From Paralimibaculum aggregatum (GTDB lineage Bacteria > Pseudomonadota > Alphaproteobacteria > Rhodobacterales > Rhodobacteraceae): a DNA stretch of 64,000 bases. Both the position numbers and the translations under genes were made by a program. The notes beneath the pieces are model-generated. The model had not been told where the DNA came from. It did not search any database and saw nothing but the letters and a program-made list of their open reading frames with translations. The stretch covers positions 85,747 through 149,746 of the forward strand of contig NZ_BSYI01000009.1 in the NCBI RefSeq assembly GCF_030270585.1, written 5' to 3'. Numbering within the stretch: the first letter of the stretch is position 1; every line of letters starts with the position of its first letter. Shown piece after piece: positions 27,817 through 35,201 of this stretch.

Positions 27817-28323
27817 ATGAGCGACAGATTGCATTACGAGGCGGGGTTCCACGTCTCATGGGAGCGGTTTCACCGCGATGCGCGGTCCCTGGCGGCGCGG
27901 CTGCACGGGCCGGGCCAGCCGGAGTGGAAGGCGGTGGTGGCGATCACCCGCGGCGGCATGGTGCCGGGCTGCATCATCGCCCGCGAGCTCGGGCTGCGGG
28001 TGGTGGAGACGATCTCGGTCGCCTCCTATGCGCACAAGGACCAGGGGGCGCTGCAGCTCCTGAAGGCGCCGGATGCCGCGCTGATGGGCGATGGCAGCGG
28101 CATCCTCGTGGTCGACGATCTGGTCGATACCGGCCGCACGCTGGCCTTCATCCGCGAACGCTATCCGAAGGCGCATCTCGCGGTGGTCTATGCCAAGCCG
28201 CAGGGGGCGGCGCTGGCCGACACCTATATCGCCGAGGTGGCGCAGGACAGCTGGATCTACCTGCCCTGGGACATGGGGCTGGTCTATGTCGATCCGCTGA
28301 CCCGCAAGGGCAACTCGGAATGA
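27817..28323 (+). CDS. gpt: Xanthine-guanine phosphoribosyltransferase
   Basis: 168-residue purine-salvage enzyme that joins xanthine, guanine or hypoxanthine to PRPP. The length and sequence resemble E. coli Gpt: [17 protein letters not shown], the PRPP-binding [12 protein letters not shown], then YAKPQG and [10 protein letters not shown] near the end. I take the ATG after GAGAGGGGGAG; the longer frame would run back through the palindrome. It overlaps the next gene by 4 bp. Purine salvage has no obvious link to the flanking methylamine-type genes. Confidence 0.92.
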   Translation: MSDRLHYEAGFHVSWERFHRDARSLAARLHGPGQPEWKAVVAITRGGMVPGCIIARELGLRVVETISVASYAHKDQGALQLLKAPDAALMGDGSGILVVDDLVDTGRTLAFIRERYPKAHLAVVYAKPQGAALADTYIAEVAQDSWIYLPWDMGLVYVDPLTRKGNSE

Positions 28324-29204
28324 GCGCTCGCACCGCCCGCACCGCCGCCTTCCGCGCGCTGCACGGCGCGGGCTGCTTCGTGATGGCGAATGCCTGGGAC
28401 ACCGGCAGCGCCCGGCTCTTCGCCGGGGCGGGGATGAAGGCGCTGGCCACCACCTCCTCGGGCTTCGCCGCGCGCGAAGGCCATCGCGACGGAGCCGGGG
28501 AGCTGGCGCGCGAGGCCGCCATCGCCCATGCCGCGGAGATCGCGGCGGCGACCGGGCTGCCGGTCTCGGCGGATCTCGAGGACTGCTATGCCGCGACCCC
28601 CGAGGGGGTGGCCGAGACCGTTCGGCTGGCGGCAGCGGCCGGGCTCGCCGGGCTTTCGATCGAGGATATCCGGCCCGGCGCGGCCGATCCGGCCTGGCCC
28701 TTCGACGAGGCGGTCGCCCGGGTCGCGGCGGCGGCGGCGGCGGCGCGGGAGGCGGATATCGTGCTCACCGCGCGGGCCGACGGGATGCTCCACGGCGCCT
28801 ATGGCCTCGACGGCGCGCTGGCCCGGCTCCGCGCCTTCGAGGCTGCCGGGGCGGAGGTGCTCTATGCGCCGGGCCTGCCGGACCTCGCGGCGCTGCGCAG
28901 CCTCTGCGCCGGGGTCTCGCGCCCGGTGAACCACGTGATCGGGCTCGGCGCCGCGGGTGCCGGGCTGGCCGAGATTGCCGCCGCCGGCGTGCGCCGGGTG
29001 AGCCTTGGCGGCTCGCTCGCGCGGGTCGCCTATGGCGCGGCGCTGGAGGCCGCATGCGAGATTGCCGAGGGCCGGTTCGACCGCGCCGAGGCAGGCCCCG
29101 GCTGGGGCGAGATCCGTGCCGCCATGGCGGCCGGACGGGACACCGCCGGCGCCCTCGAGAACCCTGCCGCCGATGCGTCGGCGGCAGAGCCCCCGCCAGT
29201 GTGA
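28320..29204 (+). CDS. Isocitrate lyase / phosphoenolpyruvate mutase family protein
   Basis: 294-residue (beta/alpha)8 barrel of the ICL/PEPM superfamily. [33 protein letters not shown] and VSADLEDCY mark the small, uncharacterised branch often annotated as carboxyphosphonate mutase-like; the cysteine-containing KKCGH motif of isocitrate lyase is missing. Relatives include methylisocitrate lyase and oxaloacetate decarboxylase, so a C-C lyase role is possible but not shown. The start overlaps the gpt stop (ATGA). The C-terminal 20 residues are low-complexity. Confidence 0.83.
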   Translation: MSARTARTAAFRALHGAGCFVMANAWDTGSARLFAGAGMKALATTSSGFAAREGHRDGAGELAREAAIAHAAEIAAATGLPVSADLEDCYAATPEGVAETVRLAAAAGLAGLSIEDIRPGAADPAWPFDEAVARVAAAAAAAREADIVLTARADGMLHGAYGLDGALARLRAFEAAGAEVLYAPGLPDLAALRSLCAGVSRPVNHVIGLGAAGAGLAEIAAAGVRRVSLGGSLARVAYGAALEAACEIAEGRFDRAEAGPGWGEIRAAMAAGRDTAGALENPAADASAAEPPPV

Positions 29205-29262
29205 CCGACATGGCGGGCCAGAACGTGACGCGCAGACTTCGTCTTCAGCCAGGGAGGCCGAG

Positions 29263-30846
29263 ATGACCGATACCGCCGAACCGCCGCCGACCGGAGGCCG
29301 CCGCGCCGCAGGGCGCTCCGGGGGCCGCGCCGCCCGCCACGCACTTCGCTCGGCTCCGCTGGCCGAGGATGTCCGGCCGATCCGGCCGGGCCTGGCGGGC
29401 GGGCTCTATTCCCCGCTGACCGAGGCCGGGGTGCAGCGCATCCACGCCGCCGCGCTCGAGGCGCTGGAGACCATCGGCCTCGCCGATGCGCCGCCGAGTG
29501 GGGTCGAGCTCCTCACCGGCGCCGGCGCGGTGCTGGGCGATGACGGGCGCCTCCGCTTCCCGCGGGCCCTCGTCGAGGACATGCTGGCGCTGGCGGCGCG
29601 CGAGGTCGTGCTCTGCGGCCAGGACCCGCGCCACGACATGACGCTGTCGCCGAGCCGGGTCTATTACGGCACCGCCGGCGCCGCGGTGCATCTGGTCGAT
29701 CCGGTCACCCGCACATACCGCGATTCGACGCTGCAGGACCTCTACGATGCCGCGCGCATCACCGAGCTGCTCGACAACGTGCACTTCTTCCAGCGCCCGA
29801 TGGTCGCCCGCGACGTCCTCGACCCGCTGGAGATGGACCTCAACACCATCTATGCCTGCGCCCGCGGCACCTCCAAGCATATCGGCACCAGCTTCGTCGG
29901 CCCGGACCACATGCCGGCCTGCTTCGAGCTGATCCATGCGCTCGCCGGCGGCGAGGCGGCTTGGCGCGCCCGGCCCTTCATCTCGAATTCCAACTGCTTC
30001 GTCGTGCCGCCGATGAAGTTCGCCACCGAGAGCTGCCAGGTGATGGAAGCGGCGATCCGCGGCGGCATGCCGGTGCTGCTGCTCTCGGCGGGCCAGGCCG
30101 GGGCGACCGCGCCGGCCTCGCTGGCGGGCGCCATCGTGCAGGCGGTGGCGGAGTGCCTCGCCGGCATCGTCTATGTCAACGCGCTGGCGCCGGGCCATCC
30201 GGCGGTGTTCGGCACCTGGCCCTTCGTCAGCGACCTGCGCACCGGGGCGATGTCCGGCGGCTCCGGCGAGCAGGCGCTGCTCTCGGCGGGCTGCGCGCAG
30301 ATGCACCGCTTCTACGGGTTGCCGGGAGGGGCCGCGGCGGGCATCGCCGATGCCAAGCTGCCGGACATGCAGGCCGGCTGGGAGCAGGCGATCTCCAATG
30401 TCATGGTCGGGCTCACCGGGCTCAACATGGTCTACGAGAGCGTCGGCATGCACGCCTCGCTGCTCGGCTTCTGCCTCGAGAGCCTGATCCTCGGCGACGA
30501 CATGCTCGGCCAGTGCCAGCGCTGCGTGCGCGGCATCGAGGTGCGGGAGGACGACATCTCCCTCGACGTGATGCGCAGCGTCTGCCTCGAGGGACCGGGG
30601 CACTATCTCGGCCATGCCCAGACGCTCGGACGGATGCAGGTGGACTATGTCTATCCGCGCCTCGGCGACCGCACCTCGCCGAAGGAATGGCTCGAGCGCG
30701 ACCGGCCCGACCTGCTGACCCGTGCGGTGGCGACCAAGGAGGAGATGCTGGCGAAGCACTTCCCGGCGCATCTGCCGCGGGAGGCCGACCGCGCGGCGCG
30801 CGAGGCGGCGCGGATCCACCTGTCCGAGGCGGCGGTCGGGCTCTGA
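29263..30846 (+). CDS. Trimethylamine methyltransferase (MttB) family protein, non-pyrrolysine type
   Basis: 527 residues. The MttB-family barrel runs from about residue 45 (GLYSPLTEAGVQRIHAAALE) to the end, with VYYGTAGAAVHLVDP, KHIGTSFVGPDH and DAKLPDMQAGWEQA. Archaeal MttB reads an in-frame UAG as pyrrolysine; here no in-frame TAG interrupts the gene, placing it with the bacterial homologues, some of which demethylate glycine betaine or other quaternary amines to a corrinoid protein. No corrinoid protein gene is present in the window. The first 35 residues are basic and low-complexity. The start has AGGGAGG about 7 bp upstream. A palindromic repeat begins 9 bp after its stop. Confidence 0.85.
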   Translation: MTDTAEPPPTGGRRAAGRSGGRAARHALRSAPLAEDVRPIRPGLAGGLYSPLTEAGVQRIHAAALEALETIGLADAPPSGVELLTGAGAVLGDDGRLRFPRALVEDMLALAAREVVLCGQDPRHDMTLSPSRVYYGTAGAAVHLVDPVTRTYRDSTLQDLYDAARITELLDNVHFFQRPMVARDVLDPLEMDLNTIYACARGTSKHIGTSFVGPDHMPACFELIHALAGGEAAWRARPFISNSNCFVVPPMKFATESCQVMEAAIRGGMPVLLLSAGQAGATAPASLAGAIVQAVAECLAGIVYVNALAPGHPAVFGTWPFVSDLRTGAMSGGSGEQALLSAGCAQMHRFYGLPGGAAAGIADAKLPDMQAGWEQAISNVMVGLTGLNMVYESVGMHASLLGFCLESLILGDDMLGQCQRCVRGIEVREDDISLDVMRSVCLEGPGHYLGHAQTLGRMQVDYVYPRLGDRTSPKEWLERDRPDLLTRAVATKEEMLAKHFPAHLPREADRAAREAARIHLSEAAVGL

Positions 30847-30855
30847 TCCGGCAGG

Positions 30856-30940
30856 CGCCCCCGCCCCGGCGCATCGTCCGGGCGGGGGCGCCCGCCCACC
30901 CACCCCGCCCCCGCCCGAACGATGCGCCGGGGCGGGGGCG
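30856..30940. repeat. Palindromic repeat copy 2 downstream of the mttB-like gene
   Basis: 85-bp element with perfect 22-bp outer arms (30856-30877 and 30919-30940) and the same inner 11-bp stem GGGCGGGGGCG / CGCCCCCGCCC as copy 1 at 27711-27788. It lies in the 252-bp gap between two convergent genes. The remaining 158 bp of that gap, to 31098, is GC-rich without a recognisable gene. Confidence 0.7.
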
Positions 30941-31098
30941 GAACCGGGGCAGCCCGGCCGCCACGCAGACCGGCGGCCGCAAGGCGCCGCGGGCGCAGCG
31001 CCGGCCACGGGCGGACCGGCAGACGCGGCGCTCGCTCTCGCGCGGGGCCATCGGGCGCCGCGGGCCGGCTGGTGGCGCCCGCCGGTCCCGGTTGGCGC

Positions 31099-31467
31099 CT
31101 AGCCGCCGGCGCAGTCGACGCAGCGCGCCACCGCCGGGTCGAGCGCGAGCCGGCGCGGGTCGATCGCCTCGCCGCAGAGCTGGCACCAGCCGTATTCGTC
31201 CTCGTCGAAGCGCGCCAGCGCCGCCCGGATCGCCGCCCGTCGCGCTGCCCGCCGGCGCGACTGCGCCGCCGCCATCGCCTGCACCTGCATCGCGTCCATC
31301 CGGCTCAGCCGCCCGACCGACTGCTGGTCGAGCTCCACCGGCGCCCGGTCCGCCTCGGTGTCCCGCTCCGCTGCCTCGAGCTCCGCCGCCTCCGCGACCA
31401 GCAGCGCCCGGAACCGCGCCAGCGCCGCCGCATCCAACCCGTCATCGGTCGTCAAGATCGCCTCCAT
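31099..31467 (-). CDS. TraR/DksA-type C4 zinc-finger protein
   Basis: 122 residues. The C-terminal zinc finger is CQLCGEAIDPRRLALDP followed by ARCVDC, with cysteines at 95, 98, 116 and 119. The N-terminal part is a predicted helical coiled coil rich in Ala, Glu and Arg, with DQQSVGRLSRMDAMQ as in small DksA-like proteins. DksA relatives bind RNA polymerase in its secondary channel; this short version may do so, which is inference. Start chosen at the ATG at 31467; a GTG one codon earlier is equally possible and no clear ribosome binding site is seen. It is divergent from cysE with 92 bp between. Confidence 0.85.
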   Translation of the reverse strand: MEAILTTDDGLDAAALARFRALLVAEAAELEAAERDTEADRAPVELDQQSVGRLSRMDAMQVQAMAAAQSRRRAARRAAIRAALARFDEDEYGWCQLCGEAIDPRRLALDPAVARCVDCAGG

Positions 31468-31559
31468 CACGATCGCTGACTGGCCATCCGGCCGGCCAGT
31501 ACCTACTATCAGTCTCAGGTCCAGGAGCGCGAGGCTCCGAGTATCTGAGGAGGACCGCG

Positions 31560-32432
31560 ATGAGCCGGCAAGACAGTGCCCCCCGCCTCGACCCGCAGGC
31601 CGCGCCCCAGGACGATCCCGCCGCGGTCGACCCGATCTGGTCGCGCATGCGCGACGAGGCCGAGCAGCTCGCCGCCAGCGAGCCCTTCATGGCCAGCATG
31701 GCGCATTCCGTCGTGCTGCACCATCCAAGCCTCGAGGCGGCGCTCTCCTACCGCCTGGCGCAGAAGCTCTCGAGCCCGGAGATGTCGCCGCTGCTGATGC
31801 GCGAGATGGCCGACCGCGCCTATGCCGAGACCCCGCTGATGGGCTGCGCCGGGCGCGCCGATATCCGCGCCGTCTTCGAGCGCGACCCGGCCTGTCACCG
31901 GATGATCCAGCCGCTGCTCTACTTCAAGGGCTTCCTGGCGGTGCAGTCCTATCGCCTGGCGCACTGGCACTGGACCACCGGGCGGCGCGACATGGCGCTG
32001 TTCATCCAGATGCGCTGCTCCGAGGTCTTCGGCGTCGACATCCATCCCGGCGCGCGGATCGGGCAGGGGATCATGATCGACCACGCCCATTCCATCGTGA
32101 TCGGCGAGACAGCGGTGGTCGGCGACGACGTCTCGATGCTGCATTCGGTGACCCTCGGCGGCACCGGCAAGGAGGGCGGCGACCGCCATCCGAAGATCGG
32201 CGACGGCGTGCTGATCGGCGCCGGCGCCAAGGTGCTCGGCAACATCCGCGTCGGCGAGTGCTCGCGGATCGCCGCCGGCTCGGTGGTGCTGAAGGACGTG
32301 CCGCCCTGCAAGACGGTGGCCGGGATCCCGGCGAAGATCGTCGGCGATGCCGGCTGCGACCGGCCGGCGCTGTCGATGGATCACGGCGTGCGCTTCGGCG
32401 AGGCGGCGAAGGACATCGTTCCCGACTGCTGA
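31560..32432 (+). CDS. cysE: Serine O-acetyltransferase
   Basis: 290 residues. It makes O-acetylserine from serine and acetyl-CoA, the committed step of cysteine synthesis. The helical N-terminal domain includes SVVLHHPSLEAALSYRLAQKL and is followed by the left-handed beta-helix of hexapeptide repeats from about residue 160 (VDIHPGARIGQGIMIDHAH, IVIGETAVVGDDVSMLHSVT) and PCKTVAGIPAKIV. The start follows GAGGAGGACC. The 92-bp upstream region contains two short inverted repeats (ACTGGCC/GGCCAGT at 31479-31500 and GGAGC/GCTCC at 31524-31538) that could be leader or operator elements. Confidence 0.93.
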   Translation: MSRQDSAPRLDPQAAPQDDPAAVDPIWSRMRDEAEQLAASEPFMASMAHSVVLHHPSLEAALSYRLAQKLSSPEMSPLLMREMADRAYAETPLMGCAGRADIRAVFERDPACHRMIQPLLYFKGFLAVQSYRLAHWHWTTGRRDMALFIQMRCSEVFGVDIHPGARIGQGIMIDHAHSIVIGETAVVGDDVSMLHSVTLGGTGKEGGDRHPKIGDGVLIGAGAKVLGNIRVGECSRIAAGSVVLKDVPPCKTVAGIPAKIVGDAGCDRPALSMDHGVRFGEAAKDIVPDC

Positions 32433-32478
32433 AGCAGGGGCCGGCCGCGGCGCCCGGCGGTGCCGGCTTGCGCCTGCT
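32433..32478 (+). terminator. Candidate terminator after cysE
   Basis: Directly after the stop codon, AGCAGG pairs with CCTGCT at the outer ends and GCCGGC with GCCGGC inside, giving a long GC-rich hairpin. There is no T-run. Confidence 0.4.
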
Positions 32479-32787
32479 CTGAAGGGGGCGCCGCGCCGGG
32501 CCGGACGCCGGTGGCGACGTGCCGCCCGCGGCGCGGTCCGGCCGGCGGAGCCCGTGGCGAGGGCCGCGGGTTGCCGATGGCGGTGCGCGCTGTCGGACCG
32601 GTGCGGATTGTCCCGATGCCCGGATTGCGGGGCCTGCCCTCGCAGCCAGTGCCAGGCGGGTGCAACCCGGCTCTCGGCCCGGTCACGCGCCGCGGGACCG
32701 ACACCGGCCAGGCGGCGGGCGGCCCGACGCGGCGCTCCCTCGCGTGGGGGGCAGGGCGCCGCGGGCCGATCTTCGGCAAGGCAGCCC
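32479..32787. other. Non-coding gap between convergent cysE and the LysR gene
   Basis: 309 bp without an open frame of coding character on either strand. It contains the 14-mer CCCGACGCGGCGCT at 32723-32736, which also occurs at 11961-11974 and inverted at 11818-11831, all outside genes. I see no promoter or RNA gene. Confidence 0.4.
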
Positions 32788-33672
32788 TCAGCCCCTGCGC
32801 GCGAGGCGGAGCAGCCAGCCCGCCACCTTCTGCACGTCCGGCCGCTGCCGGCCCGGCCGGCGCACCAGGTGATAGCCGGTGCCGGAGGCGTCGCGGTCGC
32901 GGTCGAAGAGCGCCACCAGCCGCCCCGCCGCGATGTCCTCCTCGACGAAGATCCGCGCCGTCATGCCCGCCCCGTCGCCGCGCAGGATGGCGTCGATCGC
33001 ATGCTTGCCGGGCAGGTGGAGGATGTCGGTCTTGCCGGCGATCTCCACCCCGTGGCCGCGCAGCCAGACCGCGAGCTCGTCGGTGCCGATCTCCTGCACC
33101 CAGGGCAGCGCCAGCAGATCCGCCGGCTCGCGCACCGCGCAGGCCGCCAGCAGCGCCGGCGCCGCCACCACCACCACCGGCGCCGCGACCAGCGGGATCG
33201 CCTCGAGCCCCGGCCAGTCGCCGGTGCCGAAGCGGATCGCCAGGTCATGGCCGGAGCGCGCCAGGTCGACGACATCCGTCGAGGGGTTGAGCATCAGCTC
33301 GATCTTCGGATGGGCGGCGCGGAACTCGCCGAGCCGCGGCATCAGCCAGGCGGCGAGGAAGGCCGGGGTCAGCGTGATGTGCACCGGCCGCGCAGCCTGC
33401 TCGGCGAGGATCTCGGCAAGCGCTGCCCGCATGGTCTCGAAGCCGGCGCCCAGCGCCTCGGCGAGCCGCGCCCCCTCGGGGGTCAGTGCCAGGCCGCGCC
33501 CCTCGCGCCGGACCAGCCCGACGCCGAGATGCCGCTCCAGCCCGCGCACCTGCTGCGCCACCGCCGCATGGGTCACGTTGAGCTCGCGCCCGGCGGCCGA
33601 GAAGCCGCCGGTCCGCGCCGTCGTCTCGAAGGCGCGGAGCTGGCTGAGCGGCGGCAGCCCGGACCAGTCCAT
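32788..33672 (-). CDS. LysR-family transcriptional regulator, GcvA-like
   Basis: 294 residues: winged helix-turn-helix at residues 1-65 (LPPLSQLRAFETTARTGGFS, LNVTHAAVAQQVRGLE) and a periplasmic-binding-protein-like effector domain after about residue 90. The opening MDWSGLPPLSQLRAFE is typical of the GcvA subfamily. I start at the ATG at 33672, with GAAAGG about 11 bp upstream; a GTG four codons earlier would overlap that site. It is divergent from a 64-codon ORF, the usual LysR arrangement. The effector is unknown. Confidence 0.9.
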   Translation of the reverse strand: MDWSGLPPLSQLRAFETTARTGGFSAAGRELNVTHAAVAQQVRGLERHLGVGLVRREGRGLALTPEGARLAEALGAGFETMRAALAEILAEQAARPVHITLTPAFLAAWLMPRLGEFRAAHPKIELMLNPSTDVVDLARSGHDLAIRFGTGDWPGLEAIPLVAAPVVVVAAPALLAACAVREPADLLALPWVQEIGTDELAVWLRGHGVEIAGKTDILHLPGKHAIDAILRGDGAGMTARIFVEEDIAAGRLVALFDRDRDASGTGYHLVRRPGRQRPDVQKVAGWLLRLARRG

Positions 33673-33771
33673 ATGATAGCCCACCTTTCAGACGGATAGA
33701 TTTCCTGCCTCGCAGAATCCCGAGAAATTACCGATATTGCTGGAAATTCACAAGGGAAACGGAGAAGGCAG
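33673..33771. promoter_or_regulatory. Divergent promoter region between the LysR gene and a small ORF
   Basis: 99 bp, clearly more AT-rich than its surroundings. It contains AATTACC and GGAAATT facing each other with one mismatch across a 9-bp centre, within a T-N11-A type arrangement that could be a LysR-binding box. No exact -10/-35 pair stands out on either strand. Confidence 0.4.
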
Positions 33772-33966
33772 ATGATGACCATTCTTGCAGACAGTCTCTT
33801 CACTGCAACGCGGATCGATGGCCCGGCGGTGGCCGATGCCCGGCCGATGCCCGAGGCGCCGCCGCTCCGCTCCTGGGCGCTGCGCGGCTGGGCGCGCCGG
33901 CTGATCGCCCGGGCCCGCCCGGCGCCCCGGTGCCTGCCCGGCACGGCCTGCTGCCCGGCGGAATGA
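33772..33966 (+). CDS. Small hypothetical protein divergent from LysR
   Basis: 64 residues starting MMTILADSLFTATRIDG. I do not recognise a family. It is supported by GGAGAAGG just upstream of two consecutive ATG codons (the second, at 33775, has the better spacing) and by position as the divergent neighbour of a LysR gene. The C-terminal half is Arg/Ala/Pro-rich with three cysteines, and I see no membrane segment. It may be a genuine small LysR-regulated protein or only the leftover start of a decayed gene. Confidence 0.45.
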   Translation: MMTILADSLFTATRIDGPAVADARPMPEAPPLRSWALRGWARRLIARARPAPRCLPGTACCPAE

Positions 33967-34097
33967 GCCCGGAGCATCGGACCGCCCGGCACAGCGGCGA
34001 GGCCGCCGCGGCGCGGGACCGGCGGCGCGCGGGATTACGGGATCGTGAGACAGTCAAGTAACGAGAATGCGGGGCGGCGCCGGTGCGGGGCCGCCCT

Positions 34098-34805
34098 TCA
34101 GCGCGCGCCCTTGCCGGTGAACACCACCTGCACCGTGCGCAGCAGGATGTAGAGCTCCATCCGCGGGCTCAGCCCGTCGATATAGGCGAGGTCCTCGCGG
34201 GTCTTCTGCACCGTTGCGCGGATGCCCTCGGCATAGCCGCCCCGCACCTGCGCGAGCCCGGTGATCCCCGGGCGCAGGGTGTGCCGGGCGCGGTAGCCCG
34301 GCACGCTGTCGAGGTAGTGGATCGCGTGGTCCCAGACATCCGGGCGCGGGCCGATCACGCTCATGTCGCCCGAGAGCACGTTGAAGAACTGCGGCAGCTC
34401 GTCGATCCGCGCGCGGCGCAGCATGCGGCCGAGCGGGGTGATGCGCTCGTCCTCCACCGGGTCGTCGGGGCCGCGCGGGGCGGGGCCGCCTTCGGGCTGA
34501 CCGGCGGACATGGTGCGGAATTTCACGATGGTGAAGCGCTTGCAGTTGCGCCCCATGCGCGCCTGCACGAAGAACAGCGGCCCGCGATTGGCGATCGGGT
34601 TCAGCAGCAGCAGCACCGCCGCGACGCCGAGCACAGCGGGCAGCGCCAGCAGGGCGACGGCGATGTCGAAGCCACGCTTGGCCGCTGCAAACCCGCGGCC
34701 CGGAGAACGCGCATTCCTGAGGACATCCTGGTTCAGCACCGCGGAGAGCTTCCCGATCCCTGTCCTGCACCCAATCCGCTGCCCGTTGCGGGCAAGATAC
34801 GGCAC
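34098..34805 (-). CDS. Exopolysaccharide sugar (undecaprenyl-phosphate) transferase
   Basis: 235 residues of the bacterial sugar-transferase family (WcaJ/PssY type). It would attach the first sugar-1-phosphate of a repeat unit to undecaprenyl phosphate at the inner membrane. KRGFDIAVALLALPAV and the following 20 residues form one membrane segment; then FVQARMGRNCKRFTIVKFRTM, LRRARIDELPQFFNVLSG and SVIGPRPD follow, with the family-typical Asp-Glu in RIDELPQ. It lacks the four-helix N-terminal domain of full-length WcaJ. The start is a GTG without an obvious ribosome binding site, so the N-terminus is uncertain. It is divergent from the Wzz/BY-kinase gene. Confidence 0.87.
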   Translation of the reverse strand: MPYLARNGQRIGCRTGIGKLSAVLNQDVLRNARSPGRGFAAAKRGFDIAVALLALPAVLGVAAVLLLLNPIANRGPLFFVQARMGRNCKRFTIVKFRTMSAGQPEGGPAPRGPDDPVEDERITPLGRMLRRARIDELPQFFNVLSGDMSVIGPRPDVWDHAIHYLDSVPGYRARHTLRPGITGLAQVRGGYAEGIRATVQKTREDLAYIDGLSPRMELYILLRTVQVVFTGKGAR

Positions 34806-34862
34806 TCAACGGCCGGGAATGCTGCCGGCCAAGGACCTGGCCTGCACCCCCCGCGCGAGGTG

Positions 34863-34891
34863 ACCATAGGAAGTGACGCGGGTGAAAGCAA
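34863..34891 (-). promoter_or_regulatory. Putative promoter for the sugar transferase gene
   Basis: On the minus strand: -35 TTGCTT (34891-34886), 17-bp spacer, -10 TATGGT (34868-34863). The patch is AT-rich and lies about 58 bp before the GTG start. Confidence 0.45.
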
Positions 34892-35031
34892 TTGATGTTT
34901 CGCACATGCGCAAGCTGGAGCCGCGCTTGTTGCCGGCGGGCGCCAGGGGCGGCGCGCCCCGCGAGGCTCCGACGGGGTCCCTGCGCCGCCGCCGCGGGCG
35001 GCCCGGGCGCTGCTGCGCTGCGGCGCGCCGG

Positions 35032-35060
35032 TTGTCAGAACCGGCCGCGCATCCTATAGA
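35032..35060 (+). promoter_or_regulatory. Putative sigma70-type promoter for the Wzz/BY-kinase gene
   Basis: TTGTCA (35032-35037), 17-bp spacer, TATAGA (35055-35060). This is a good match to the consensus in a region that is otherwise nearly all G and C. The start point would be near 35067. Confidence 0.6.
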
Positions 35061-35201
35061 GCCGGAAGGCGGCCGACGGCGCTCCCGCGGCGGCGCCGGG
35101 CCTGGCATGGCGCACGCCCCGGCCCGGTGCGCCGGTCCGCAACGCCCCGGCGGCGGCCGGTCGGCCGCAGCGCCGGGCGCGGTAAGGAGGAGCGGCAGGG
35201 C

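Larger units (their letters stand above)
34806..35201. other. Divergent intergenic region of two exopolysaccharide genes
   Basis: 396 bp between the sugar transferase (minus) and the Wzz/BY-kinase gene (plus). It contains one candidate promoter for each direction, described separately. The stretch between 34920 and 35030 is GC-rich and featureless. The leader of the plus-strand transcript would be about 135 nt. Confidence 0.5.

Noticed and set aside
29263..30846. Pyrrolysine-containing methyltransferase
   Set aside because: No in-frame TAG is present within the MttB-like gene and no pyl genes are seen.
27711..30940. Insertion-sequence or transposon boundaries
   Set aside because: The palindromes are not terminal inverted repeats of one element (each is a complete palindrome), and no transposase or target-site duplication is visible.
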